Positions 18,293-26,441 of a stretch of DNA of 64,000 nt are shown here, in pieces. Numbering within the stretch: position 1 is the first letter of the stretch; each line of letters begins with the position of its first letter. Made by a program: the position numbers and the translations under genes. The notes under the pieces were generated by a model. It saw only the letters and a program-made list of their open reading frames with translations, searched no databases and was not told where the DNA came from. Source of the DNA: Anabaena azotica FACHB-119 (lineage in GTDB: Bacteria; Cyanobacteriota; Cyanobacteriia; Cyanobacteriales; Nostocaceae); NCBI RefSeq assembly GCF_014697625.1, contig NZ_JACJSG010000016.1, forward strand, positions 1 through 64,000, in the 5' to 3' direction.

Positions 18293-18438
18293 TATCATGT
18301 CCGCTTAATCACTTATCATATCTTGGGGGTTGGTAATTGCTAATTGCTAATTGCTAATGGTAGAAAACAATTACCTATTCGCTATTACCCATTACCGACC
18401 CTAGCAACTATATCGTCAGTAATTAGCCGGACTTGATA
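18293..18438. mobile_element. 146-bp MITE, family A, copy 1
   Basis: Ends TATCATGTCCG and CGGACTTGATA are inverted repeats, and the element is flanked by TTA on both sides (18290-18292, 18439-18441), a 3-bp target duplication. The interior is a long imperfect hairpin built from GGTAAT/ATTACC units. It carries no ORF. The right TTA is also the stop codon (TAA on the minus strand) of the next gene. Other copies: 44590-44735 and about 61214-61366. Confidence 0.8.
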
Positions 18439-18624
18439 TTACTGTCCAAACTCTAATCTTGCTTGTTCCACTAACTCTGCTGTCACTATATCTTGTCCGG
18501 CTCGCCGTGCTAACTGTTCAATTCTGGCTTTGGCTTGAGAACGAGCAAAAAAGGGAATATTTTTTAACTTTGTTCTGGCTTCTGGTGTCCAGCGCAAGAT
18601 ATCTGTAAAGTTATTTTCTTTCAT
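18439..18624 (-). CDS. Small PCP_red-domain protein
   Basis: 61 residues matching the short PCP_red domain found at the C-terminus of light-independent protochlorophyllide reductase subunit [18 protein letters not shown], then [25 protein letters not shown]. Free-standing versions are common in cyanobacteria and of unknown role. The TAA stop is exactly the target-site copy of MITE A copy 1, so the transcript probably runs into the element's hairpin. Confidence 0.75.
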   Translation of the reverse strand: MKENNFTDILRWTPEARTKLKNIPFFARSQAKARIEQLARRAGQDIVTAELVEQARLEFGQ

Positions 18625-18710
18625 ATCAGTTCACCCTTTTTTATCAAAGATTTTGACTGAAGCTTGCGACATCAAATTAGTAACAAAAGTTAACTAAAAA
18701 AACTTGGAAT

Positions 18711-18815
18711 TATAGTAGTAGCCAGATAGGTTAGGACGTAGATAAACCATAAAATCCTTCTACCAAGCAGCTTTTAAAGCTGTTACCTGTCCCCTATCAC
18801 CTGTCACCTGCTATA
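18711..18815 (-). repeat. Dispersed repeat, family D, inverted copy
   Basis: Starts TATAGTAGTAGCC and ends CACCTGCTATA, the reverse of the copies at 6867 and 61078. Contains CTGTCACCT tandem units. Confidence 0.65.
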
Positions 18816-18878
18816 TTTGCTATATGAAAGTTATTACACCAATTTCCTGTACCTCTAACGATTTCACAACAAATATTA

Positions 18879-20189
18879 TTAAAGTTGATTACGGGCTTTG
18901 AGTTGTAAATATCGTTCAACTAACTGGTCGGTAATTTGATTAGCTGGTGCATCAAGCACTAAGACACCCTTTTGTTTTAACTGGGCAAAAGCTACCTGTC
19001 TTTGTGCTAGTAAATCTAAAGCAACTGCACGGTTATAAGTTTGTGTCACATCTTCGGTAAAGGTCTGTGCTAAACGGTCTACTTGAGGATCTCGCAAGGT
19101 AACACAAAATGGCAGATAGCGGGGTGCTAGTCGGGTAAGTGCAGCGAGGAGTTCTGTAGAAGCTGTGACATCAACTATATCGGTAATTACTACCACTAAG
19201 GCGCGGCGGGTTTGCTGTTTTACAACATTTGTGACTGCACCCAGATAATCTGACTCTAATAGCACTGGTTGAATGGGTGTGAGATGGTCAACTAAACGAC
19301 TTAAATGATGTTGACCTCGTTCTGGTGCTAGCCATGTGTGCATGAGACGGTCAAATACACCAACTCCCACGCGATCGCCTCGATGCAATCCGGCTAGAGC
19401 TAATGATAAAGTAGCATTTAACCCCCAATCAAATCGCTGCAAACCTTGGACTTTCGCAGTCATTAACCGACCACGATCCAATAAAATTATTAACGTCTGT
19501 TCTTGTTCTGGTTCCAATACCCGCACCAACGGCGGCCCCACACGCCGGGCGGTAGCTTTCCAATCAATTAAGCGTAAATCGTCGCCTGTGCGGTAGTTTC
19601 GCAGTTCAGCAAACTCTGTACCAATGCCTAACTGTCGTGATTGTCGCATGGAACCGGATGATTGTAGTGTTAAGCGAATCGAGAGCGATCGCAACCCAAT
19701 CAAATCAGGATATACTTTCACCTGTACACTTTGGGGAATCACCCAATTATCCCAAGCTAAACCCCAAGGTGCTAACTGTCGCACCTGTATATTTCCCCAA
19801 GCAAATTCTCCGCGCTGTGTTGGGTTGACAGTATATTTGATTTCTTCCTTACCTTGTAGGGGAATTGTGGCGTTGAGTGTGGATGTAGATACGCCAAAAC
19901 CACTGGGGTAATAATCGCGAATTTTAATTACTGCGTCGGTCTTGGCTGATGTCACTGTTAACAATACCGGGTTATCACGCCCAATAGATAAGCGTGGTGG
20001 TAATTGACGCTCAATTTCTACCCGTAGAGGACGTACTCGCCTAGCATCAATTACCATCAAACCTAAAACCGTGATATCAAATAACACAGTCAGAGTGATA
20101 CTAGCAGGAATACCAATTAACAATGAAAGGATTGGTGCGATCGCCAGTCCTAAAATTAGTAGTAAATAAACTCGTTTAGCTGGAACCAT
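18879..20189 (-). CDS. DUF58 domain protein
   Basis: 436 residues from ATG 20189; an open stretch of 35 codons upstream overlaps the CPBP gene and is probably not used. Two membrane helices near the N-terminus are followed by the DUF58 signature ELRNYRTGDDLRLIDWKATARR and a vWA-like C-terminal part (IILLDRGR, VVVITDIVD). DUF58 proteins work with MoxR AAA ATPases as chaperone-like pairs for envelope or complex assembly. The moxR homologue lies two genes upstream on the same strand. Confidence 0.85.
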   Translation of the reverse strand: MVPAKRVYLLLILGLAIAPILSLLIGIPASITLTVLFDITVLGLMVIDARRVRPLRVEIERQLPPRLSIGRDNPVLLTVTSAKTDAVIKIRDYYPSGFGVSTSTLNATIPLQGKEEIKYTVNPTQRGEFAWGNIQVRQLAPWGLAWDNWVIPQSVQVKVYPDLIGLRSLSIRLTLQSSGSMRQSRQLGIGTEFAELRNYRTGDDLRLIDWKATARRVGPPLVRVLEPEQEQTLIILLDRGRLMTAKVQGLQRFDWGLNATLSLALAGLHRGDRVGVGVFDRLMHTWLAPERGQHHLSRLVDHLTPIQPVLLESDYLGAVTNVVKQQTRRALVVVITDIVDVTASTELLAALTRLAPRYLPFCVTLRDPQVDRLAQTFTEDVTQTYNRAVALDLLAQRQVAFAQLKQKGVLVLDAPANQITDQLVERYLQLKARNQL

Positions 20190-20212
20190 ATTGTGAAAGA
20201 TAAATGCAGTAA

Positions 20213-20989
20213 TTAAGGTGTGATTTGTGCATAACCACCAAAAAAGAGTAACCAAGCTACTACAATTACCCAGTGAATAAAAACTGGAGTCCAAATAGAA
20301 CCACTTTGGTAATAGGCAAAATTACAAACAATACCTAACAGGGCTACCAATAATAAAAAAACTGGATTGAGAGAGGTTTCTTTTCCAGGGGGATAAACTG
20401 TTAAACCTTCCAGGGGATGGTAAATAATAAAGCTTATTAAACTAGTAAATCCCCAGAAAAGTTGTTGAATGATTGCAGTATTTTCTGTTAGATGAGGCAG
20501 CAGTAAAACTCTGAATACAAGCTCCTCAAGGATAGCAGGTATGATCAAACAACCTGCTATGATCAGAATAATTTTTACTGGCGAGGTCAGTAAAAACTCA
20601 AACTTGAGGAAATGAGTATAAAAACCGAGAGGTAAGGCGATCGCCGTAAACAATAATAAAATTACGACTGTCGTTAACCAAGCTTGGATATTAGGCAGCG
20701 TAGAGAAAGCTAGTCTCAGCCGATATATCAGCCTTGATTTAACGGTGAACAGTAAACAGTAAGTACGGGCGGGTTGATTGAGAAATTCATGGGGAAAACA
20801 GATATGTCCGCTAAACCCGCCCGTACTTAAATCCTTTGGTGAAACACCACACCAATTGGTGGAAGGAGTATTTTGGCACTTCTTGATCCCCCACCATACG
20901 CCGACAGGATTGATAACTGATAACTGATAACTGATAACTGATTTAAGAAATCTCCACTGCTGCTGAATTTCCGCACTCATCATAGCCAT
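20213..20989 (-). CDS. CPBP-family intramembrane protease with in-frame repeat insertion
   Basis: 258 residues with several membrane helices and the CPBP motifs EELVFRVLLLP (catalytic Glu-Glu and Arg) and FIHWVIVVAWLLF (His). Family members cleave prenylated or membrane proteins. Residues about 18-85 read as translated intergenic repeat: ISYQLSVIN comes from the ATAACTG tandem and the next part from a GTACGGGCGGGTT palindrome. Removing it joins MAMMSAEIQQQWRFLKS directly to SRLIYRLRLAFSTL, a sensible native N-terminus. Start uncertain by a few residues because of ATGs at the first, third and fourth codons. It lies between moxR and DUF58 genes, so probably in that operon. Confidence 0.75.
   Translation of the reverse strand: MAMMSAEIQQQWRFLKSVISYQLSVINPVGVWWGIKKCQNTPSTNWCGVSPKDLSTGGFSGHICFPHEFLNQPARTYCLLFTVKSRLIYRLRLAFSTLPNIQAWLTTVVILLLFTAIALPLGFYTHFLKFEFLLTSPVKIILIIAGCLIIPAILEELVFRVLLLPHLTENTAIIQQLFWGFTSLISFIIYHPLEGLTVYPPGKETSLNPVFLLLVALLGIVCNFAYYQSGSIWTPVFIHWVIVVAWLLFFGGYAQITP
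20740..20942. repeat. Composite repeat inserted inside the CPBP reading frame
   Basis: An inverted pair AGTACGGGCGGGTT / AACCCGCCCGTACT (about 20761-20826), then a GGTGAAACACCACACC block (20838-20892) that recurs at 36533-36579, then tandem GATAACT units. All are intergenic repeat types elsewhere in the window, yet the frame stays open through them. Confidence 0.75.
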
Positions 20990-20992
20990 GCT

Positions 20993-21943
20993 TTACCTTG
21001 GTACAGGAACTTTATTCACTACCGCCGCAATTACCGCATCAATTTGTAAACCATCTAGCATTGCTTCAGGTTTAAGAATCAGACGATGACGTAATAAAGG
21101 AGACGCTACCGCTTTCACATCATCTGGAGTGACAAAATCTCGTCCTGCTAACCAAGCCACAGCTTGGGAAGTTTGCAACCAAGCACCAGCCGCACGAGGT
21201 GAAGCACCCAAAGCCAAATCAGGATACTGACGTGAAGCCCTCACCAACGCTAACAAATAATCAATGATCGCTTCAGACACCTTAACGGCTTTGACTGCCT
21301 GCCTTGCTTGTAAAATATCAGCTACCGTTGCTATTGGTTTCAGACTGCTAATATCTACACGTCTTGCAGCAAAACCCGCTTGACGATTGAGTAACATTTG
21401 CTTTTCCGCAGCTTGATCGGGGTAATCTACTACTAACTTAAATAGAAACCTATCTAGTTGCGCTTCTGGCAAAGGGTAAGTTCCCTCAAATTCCAAGGGA
21501 TTTTGTGTAGCAATTACCCAAAATAAATCCGGCAAAGGTAAACTTTCGCCATCCAGAGTTACCTGCATCTCCTCCATCGCTTCCAGCAACGCCGCTTGCG
21601 TCTTTGGTGGAGTACGGTTAATTTCGTCTGCTAGCAAAACCTCGGTGAAGACAGGGCCTTTTTTTAAAGTGAAACTACGATTATTTAAGTCAAAAATATT
21701 TGTTCCCGTAATATCCGATGGCAGAACATCAGGCGTAAGTTGAACCCGACGAAACTCGGCTTGAACCAACTGCGCTAAAACTTTTACCAATAGTGTTTTA
21801 CCAGTTCCTGGTACTCCCTCCAAAATGATATGCCCACCTGATAATAACCCTATCAGCAGCTGTTGTATGAGGTGAGATTGTCCGACAATAATTCGATTAA
21901 GTTTTTCACTCAAGTCATTGAGGATTGAATAGGTTTTGCTCAT
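20993..21943 (-). CDS. MoxR-family AAA+ ATPase
   Basis: 316 residues. Walker A GVPGTGKTLLVK, Walker B VLLADEINRTPPKTQAALLEAMEE and sensor ATQNPLEFEGTYPLPEAQLDRFLF make this a clear MoxR ATPase, a hexameric remodeller that usually acts with DUF58/vWA partners. Neighbours on the same strand (DUF4129, DUF4350, CPBP, DUF58) form the set often seen around moxR in cyanobacteria. About 680 bp of repeat-rich sequence separates it from DUF4350. Confidence 0.93.
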   Translation of the reverse strand: MSKTYSILNDLSEKLNRIIVGQSHLIQQLLIGLLSGGHIILEGVPGTGKTLLVKVLAQLVQAEFRRVQLTPDVLPSDITGTNIFDLNNRSFTLKKGPVFTEVLLADEINRTPPKTQAALLEAMEEMQVTLDGESLPLPDLFWVIATQNPLEFEGTYPLPEAQLDRFLFKLVVDYPDQAAEKQMLLNRQAGFAARRVDISSLKPIATVADILQARQAVKAVKVSEAIIDYLLALVRASRQYPDLALGASPRAAGAWLQTSQAVAWLAGRDFVTPDDVKAVASPLLRHRLILKPEAMLDGLQIDAVIAAVVNKVPVPR

Positions 21944-22160
21944 AGGTTTTCTTTAAGACAGGACGCAGAAAGCAGGAGGCTGGAGGCAGTGGACAGTTGA
22001 CAGTTGTTGTCCTCTGCTCCTCTGCTCCCCTATTCCCTACTGCCTACTCCCCAATTAGCACTTAACACATTGTGGTTAATGTACCTCATCGAAATCAGAA
22101 TGGCTACATTAATCATTTGGGTAAAGTACAAAGAAGTGTTGCAAATTCAATTAACTTATA

Positions 22161-22556
22161 TATAGCAATCCGAATTGAGTTATGAGAAAACACGTAGATT
22201 TGACATCAAACGTAAATGTAAGATTTTATCCAGCCTTGGCGATGAGAAATCGCGTCCACACAGTTAACAATTCAAAATTCGCGCATTCACGCATTCGCGC
22301 ATTAAAGAAATTTTGCCTACGGCACGCTACGCGAACAGTTGGGGATTTAAACCCCAACTGAAAATTTTCTACGTACAGACGTAGGGGTCTTTAACCCTCG
22401 GAATTACGATAAAACCCGCACTTCTTGGGCTTCAGTGACCGCCTGCGCGGGTTATTCTATGAAGTCCAAGCACCATCTGGACTTTGCTTGTGTAGTAGCG
22501 AATTCCATTCGCCCAATTAGTTCTAAATTTCTCATGAATGATTTAGAATTGCTATA
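22161..22556. mobile_element. 396-bp inverted-repeat element, non-coding
   Basis: The ends TATAGCAATCCGAATTGAG and the complement of TTAGAATTGCTATA form imperfect terminal repeats of about 29 bp, both running into TGAGAAA inside. The interior contains CGCGCATTCACGC repeats and GACTTTGCTTGTGTAG ending GCGAATTCCATTCGCC, the last shared with 46421-46452. No ORF; probably a MITE carrying nested repeats. Confidence 0.6.
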
Positions 22557-22627
22557 TCAATACAGTTCAGTTAAGCCTAGATTGAGTGGCATCTTGATTA
22601 AACGCCGATAAATTTACTTAAATCAAA

Positions 22628-23719
22628 CTATTTTATTTTGACACTCCTGAGACTGCGCCATTTTGCTAACCAACTTAATAGTTCTCCTTCACTCAAGCGG
22701 CGTTTTCGTTGTTGTAGCTTTAAGACTGCATCTAGTTCCGTGGCGGGTTTACCTGTTTTTTCTGTCCAAATGTTGAGGAGAGTTTGGGGTTCTAGTAAAA
22801 CTGTTCCTAAACCCAAGGCTTTCTGTAGTTGCAATTGTTCTTCTTTCCCTACTATATCTACTACAAAGTCGCTAGATTCAGCTTTGTATAAAACTCCAGC
22901 TAATGCTTGAATGTAGGCTTGACTATTATCAATAACTGGTGTGCTTAAAGCCACAGGTTTACCAAAGCGTTGATTTTGCGCCCAAATCAGGACTAATAGT
23001 AAAATACCTGCTTGCACTAACACAACTACTACAGGTGTTTTACTGAAATAGCTCACTAAATCGCCTTGTCCTTCACTTTCCTTAACATCAGCATCTTTAT
23101 AGCCGTGAATATACTCATCTATAAATAAGATTTTGCCTTTCTGGTTGACTAAACTGGCTAGGTATTGAAAATTACTTATATTATCTTGGTAGGCGTTGGC
23201 AGCTAGATAGGGTGTAGTGGCGTAAATTACTTTACCTTTGTCTTGCTGCTCTTCCCAGACTACAGCACCAAAGCGATCGCCCAACAAAACCCGTGGCTGT
23301 TTCGCTCTCTCATAACGTCTTCGCGTATCAATCTTCACTTCACCTACTGCTGATGCCTGCATGGTATGAAAATTTGCCGCACTCACCCGTGTTTTCACCC
23401 CTAAAATTACCAAATTATTTCCCTGCTCTAACCATTGTGTTTCATCTGCCCATAATTGTGGCGGTCTGAGATAACTATATACTCGGAGGAGGGTAGCTGG
23501 TCTTTGCTCACTGTTGAGATCAGTTAAAGGTTTCTGCCAACGCTCGACAGTCATTCCTTGCTTCTGCATAAAAGCATACCAAGCACCGTAACCATCGGCG
23601 GCGCGATTATAAGTAGAACCAGTGTAGAGTTTGGTATTAGGCGCAGCCATGAAAGTTAGTAGAATTATCACCCCTAGAGCGATCGCACCCAGCCAAGCAA
23701 CGCGGTTTGAGCGTTTCAT
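22628..23719 (-). CDS. DUF4350 membrane-associated protein
   Basis: 363 residues from ATG 23719. The N-terminal helix (AWLGAIALGVIILLTFMA) and a second helix near 245-265 (VVVVLVQAGILLLVLIWAQNQRFG) flank an extracytoplasmic part with the DUF4350 start SAYNRAADGYGAWYAF-like (TYNRAADGYGAWYAFMQKQG). The start codon overlaps the DUF4129 stop as ATGA, a tight translational link. Probably part of a membrane complex served by MoxR/DUF58; function unknown. Confidence 0.8.
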   Translation of the reverse strand: MKRSNRVAWLGAIALGVIILLTFMAAPNTKLYTGSTYNRAADGYGAWYAFMQKQGMTVERWQKPLTDLNSEQRPATLLRVYSYLRPPQLWADETQWLEQGNNLVILGVKTRVSAANFHTMQASAVGEVKIDTRRRYERAKQPRVLLGDRFGAVVWEEQQDKGKVIYATTPYLAANAYQDNISNFQYLASLVNQKGKILFIDEYIHGYKDADVKESEGQGDLVSYFSKTPVVVVLVQAGILLLVLIWAQNQRFGKPVALSTPVIDNSQAYIQALAGVLYKAESSDFVVDIVGKEEQLQLQKALGLGTVLLEPQTLLNIWTEKTGKPATELDAVLKLQQRKRRLSEGELLSWLAKWRSLRSVKIK

Positions 23720-24321
23720 TTCTCTACAATCTCCTGGTAAGCTTGCCGACACTGTTCATAATTTTCTGGCAAAATCTCTGCATTGCCAAAACATAATCGC
23801 TCGTGAGTGGTAATCACAGTTTCATAAGGTTGGATGGGAGTTACAGCCGAACGTAGTAATTGCAGATATTCCTTATCGGTGCGGCTGGATTGGTGAGCGA
23901 TGATTTTGGTATCATGCAAATGCTGCAAAATAGCTAAGTAAAGACAACGACAAGCTTCACGATAGTTACCTTGACGGTAAAGTGCTTGCGATCGCTCTAA
24001 CAAATTCGCCACCGATACATCTGAACTAAGTATTTTCACTCGCTCCCGACCAGAATTACTAATATTCAGCCAAGAATATATGTAAGGTCTAAATTCCCCC
24101 CATAACCGCCACACCACCACCGCTACAAATAAACCTAATAGCAGCCAAGACAAAAAATTCAACAAACTACCCACCCAAGGAGGAAATTTCCAAGCAGGAT
24201 TCCAATTTGGCAAAGCTTGCTCAAAGCGATATGACTGGTATTCTAACCATTCTCCCACTTGCTGCTGAAACTGAGAAAACTGCCAGTCCCAACCGCCTTT
24301 TTCAAAATTATCTGTAGACAT
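23716..24321 (-). CDS. DUF4129 protein
   Basis: 201 residues from ATG 24321 (STDNFEKGGW). The frame is open further upstream, but there it translates repeats (PLLGGARGG, SWEGLGVG) and is not credible. One membrane helix (LLNFLSWLLLGLFVAVVVW) precedes a cytoplasmic DUF4129 domain with LYRQGNYREACRCLYLAIL, the RTDKEYLQLL helix and ERLCFGN near the end. The family is the usual partner of MoxR, DUF58 and DUF4350. Start of the operon-like set. Confidence 0.82.
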   Translation of the reverse strand: MSTDNFEKGGWDWQFSQFQQQVGEWLEYQSYRFEQALPNWNPAWKFPPWVGSLLNFLSWLLLGLFVAVVVWRLWGEFRPYIYSWLNISNSGRERVKILSSDVSVANLLERSQALYRQGNYREACRCLYLAILQHLHDTKIIAHQSSRTDKEYLQLLRSAVTPIQPYETVITTHERLCFGNAEILPENYEQCRQAYQEIVEK

Positions 24322-24349
24322 CAAGTAGTTGCAAAAAATTAAATTCATC

Positions 24350-24549
24350 GTTGGGAGTGGGGAGTGGGGGAGATGAGGGAGTAGAGGAGCAGGGGAGCAA
24401 CCCACCCCTAGCCCCTCCCAGGAGGGGAACGGAGCAGAGGAGCAGGGGAGCAACCCACCCCTAGCCCCTCCCAGGAGGGGAACGGAGCAGAGGAGCAGGG
24501 GAAAATAACAATTGTCACCTGTCAACTGATAACTGGTAACTGATAACTG
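24350..24549. repeat. Repeat-rich spacer with duplicated CCCCTCC hairpin
   Basis: A block containing ACCCACCCCTAGCCCCTCCC and GGAGGGGAACGGAGCAG occurs twice in tandem (about 24398-24434 and 24451-24487), then GATAACTG/TCAACTG heptamers. Non-coding. Confidence 0.8.
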
Positions 24550-25044
24550 TCAACTGTCAACTGTCAACTGACTATTGCCCTTTTGTAGCATCATCCACCC
24601 GATAAAAACAAGCAACGCCCCCAAAAATAGAAATCCCAAATCCCAAGCCAATTGATGCGTGCCTGGTTTTACATGATGAATACCGAGAATTTGATGATCG
24701 ATTATTCCTTCCACTACGTTGAACAACCCAGCACCCATGAGCAGAGAACCGCCAAAAGTTTGTGATGACCACACCACGTCTTTGCTTCCTCCAGCCCGCC
24801 ACAGCAATACCACTCCGGTAACAGTCAAAACCCAATCCAAAGCATGAAACAACCCATCCCATACCATGTTTAAATCTAAATTAGAGTCTGTGGTTAAGGG
24901 TCGAACATTGCTTAACATATGATGCCACTGGAGAATTTGATGCAACACAATACCATCTACAAACCCTCCCAAACCCAAACCTAGAAAAATTCCCGCAGAA
25001 ATTAGTGGTAGACGCTTGCTGAATAACCCACTATTTGCTTCCAT
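24550..25044 (-). CDS. DUF2243 membrane protein
   Basis: 164 residues from ATG 25044, chosen because AGAGG lies six bases upstream; ATG 25071 is possible. Four membrane helices and the family pattern LGLGLGGFVDGIVLHQILQWHH, with a similar FNVVEGIIDHQILGIHH half later, so the protein is an internal repeat with His residues that could bind metal. Function unknown; the family is frequent in bacteria exposed to oxidants. Confidence 0.85.
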   Translation of the reverse strand: MEANSGLFSKRLPLISAGIFLGLGLGGFVDGIVLHQILQWHHMLSNVRPLTTDSNLDLNMVWDGLFHALDWVLTVTGVVLLWRAGGSKDVVWSSQTFGGSLLMGAGLFNVVEGIIDHQILGIHHVKPGTHQLAWDLGFLFLGALLVFIGWMMLQKGNSQLTVDS

Positions 25045-25211
25045 TGTCAACCTCTCAGGCGGTTTTTTCATCAAAATATTACTTTTTGCTAGCAATATCT
25101 TCTGCCTTGAGGCAAATAATAAGTTTCAAACTCAAGTTGCTGACTTCTTGCTGACAACTACAGGCATTATAGAAATAGAAATATATATGTCTATAAAAGA
25201 GCAATTTTTCA

Positions 25212-25703
25212 ATGACTATTTACTTTTATAAGGTTTGGCAGCCTTACGGTTGTTTTTCCAACTTTTCCCCCCATCACATTGAAATTCAGGGGCAATACTG
25301 GTTAACAGTAGAACATTATTATCAAGCGCAGAAGTTTGTGGGCAGTGTAGATGCTGTAATTATACCTATGATTCGTGCTTGCGAAACTCCAGAAGAAGCG
25401 GCAGCTATGGGGCGATGTAGCAGTCGTAAACTGCGCCCAGATTGGGATTTAGTCAAAACTACAGTCATGCGAGAAGCTGTACTGAAAAAGTTTCTCACTC
25501 ATGCTGATATCAGAGAAACACTTTTAAGTACAGGTAATGAGGTTTTGGTAGAAAATTCACACTGTGACTATTTTTGGGGCTGTGGCGCGGATAAAACTGG
25601 ACAAAATCATTTGGGTAAAATTCTCATGAGTGTACGTGAGGAAATTCGCAAACAACAGTTTTTGACGGCAATTTCTAGTGAGTGTTTAGAAAATAGAGGT
25701 TAG
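25212..25703 (+). CDS. NADAR-family N-glycosidase (YbiA-like)
   Basis: 163 residues. Typical NADAR residues are visible: YGCFSNFSPHHIEI, TVEHYYQAQKF (catalytic Glu), and EVLVENSHCDYFWGCG with GQNHLGKILMSVR at the end. Family members hydrolyse N-glycosidic bonds of riboflavin intermediates or ADP-ribose adducts, as housekeeping or toxin reversal. It stands alone here. Confidence 0.88.
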   Translation: MTIYFYKVWQPYGCFSNFSPHHIEIQGQYWLTVEHYYQAQKFVGSVDAVIIPMIRACETPEEAAAMGRCSSRKLRPDWDLVKTTVMREAVLKKFLTHADIRETLLSTGNEVLVENSHCDYFWGCGADKTGQNHLGKILMSVREEIRKQQFLTAISSECLENRG

Positions 25704-26285
25704 GAATTAGAGACTAGAGATTGCAGGAAGAGACTGTCAATATTTTGATTTACTTGCTGATGATGTTGGTTGTGGGAAGATTCCCAACAAGGACGATGCC
25801 TAACATTCCGGCTAGCACCAACGCTCGGCAAACTTTTTTAGAGATGAAAAGGTATTGTTATATAATCGCAATTCTTCAGATATTACTGTCCTACTTTTCT
25901 ATTACAAAAAAATTATTCATCAGCCCTTAGTTATACCTGGGACTGATTGTCTATTATCCACGTTGGTGCTAAGGAGCTTGAATAGCAGTAATTACTTACT
26001 GTCATGAATAATTAAATTGAATTTGCAAATGCAAAAAGCGGCTGAGTGCTTTTTTGGCATACTTTACCAATAATTTTGAGTATTATCACAAATTCTTATA
26101 AAAATAAATTTATTTACGTATGAAATTGCCAATTAATTTCTAATTTAGATAATTTCACCGAACACATACGAGTGTAAAAAAGTTAAAATTAATAGGGTAT
26201 TTATATGGATAGTTGCTGACTTGCATCTATTGAAGAATCAGGGATAGTGTATCTTCATCGGAAATAAGAGTAAGATTTTGCCTAA
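25704..26285. other. A/T-rich spacer before the sensor kinase
   Basis: A 69-codon ORF at 25721 has no credible start context or family and is left out. Short phrase CGATGCCTAACATTCCGGCTAG looks like other Nostoc repeats. Nothing else supported. Confidence 0.4.
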
Positions 26286-26404
26286 TATCAATTCTCTGTA
26301 AAGATGTACATAATAACACCCCCCCGTAGTTACACGCCACTTGCTACAAAGGGGGGACGGCGTAGCCGGGAGGTAAATATATGCAGCTTCACAGAAAATT
26401 GGTA
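26286..26404. mobile_element. 119-bp MITE, family C
   Basis: Ends TATCAATTCTCTGTAAAG and CTTCACAGAAAATTGGTA are inverted repeats; TAA flanks both sides (26283-26285 and 26405-26407). The interior has a CCCCCCCGTAG / CTACAAAGGGGGG inverted pair. The terminal TACCAATT resembles family B, suggesting related transposases. It lies 37 bp upstream of the sensor-kinase start and may affect its promoter. Confidence 0.7.
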
Positions 26405-26441
26405 TAAGCATCTTATATTTATCGTCTAGGTGTACTAAGTA

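Noticed and set aside
25721..25930. 69-codon ORF after the NADAR gene
   Set aside because: No ribosome site, no family, repeat-like start; likely chance.
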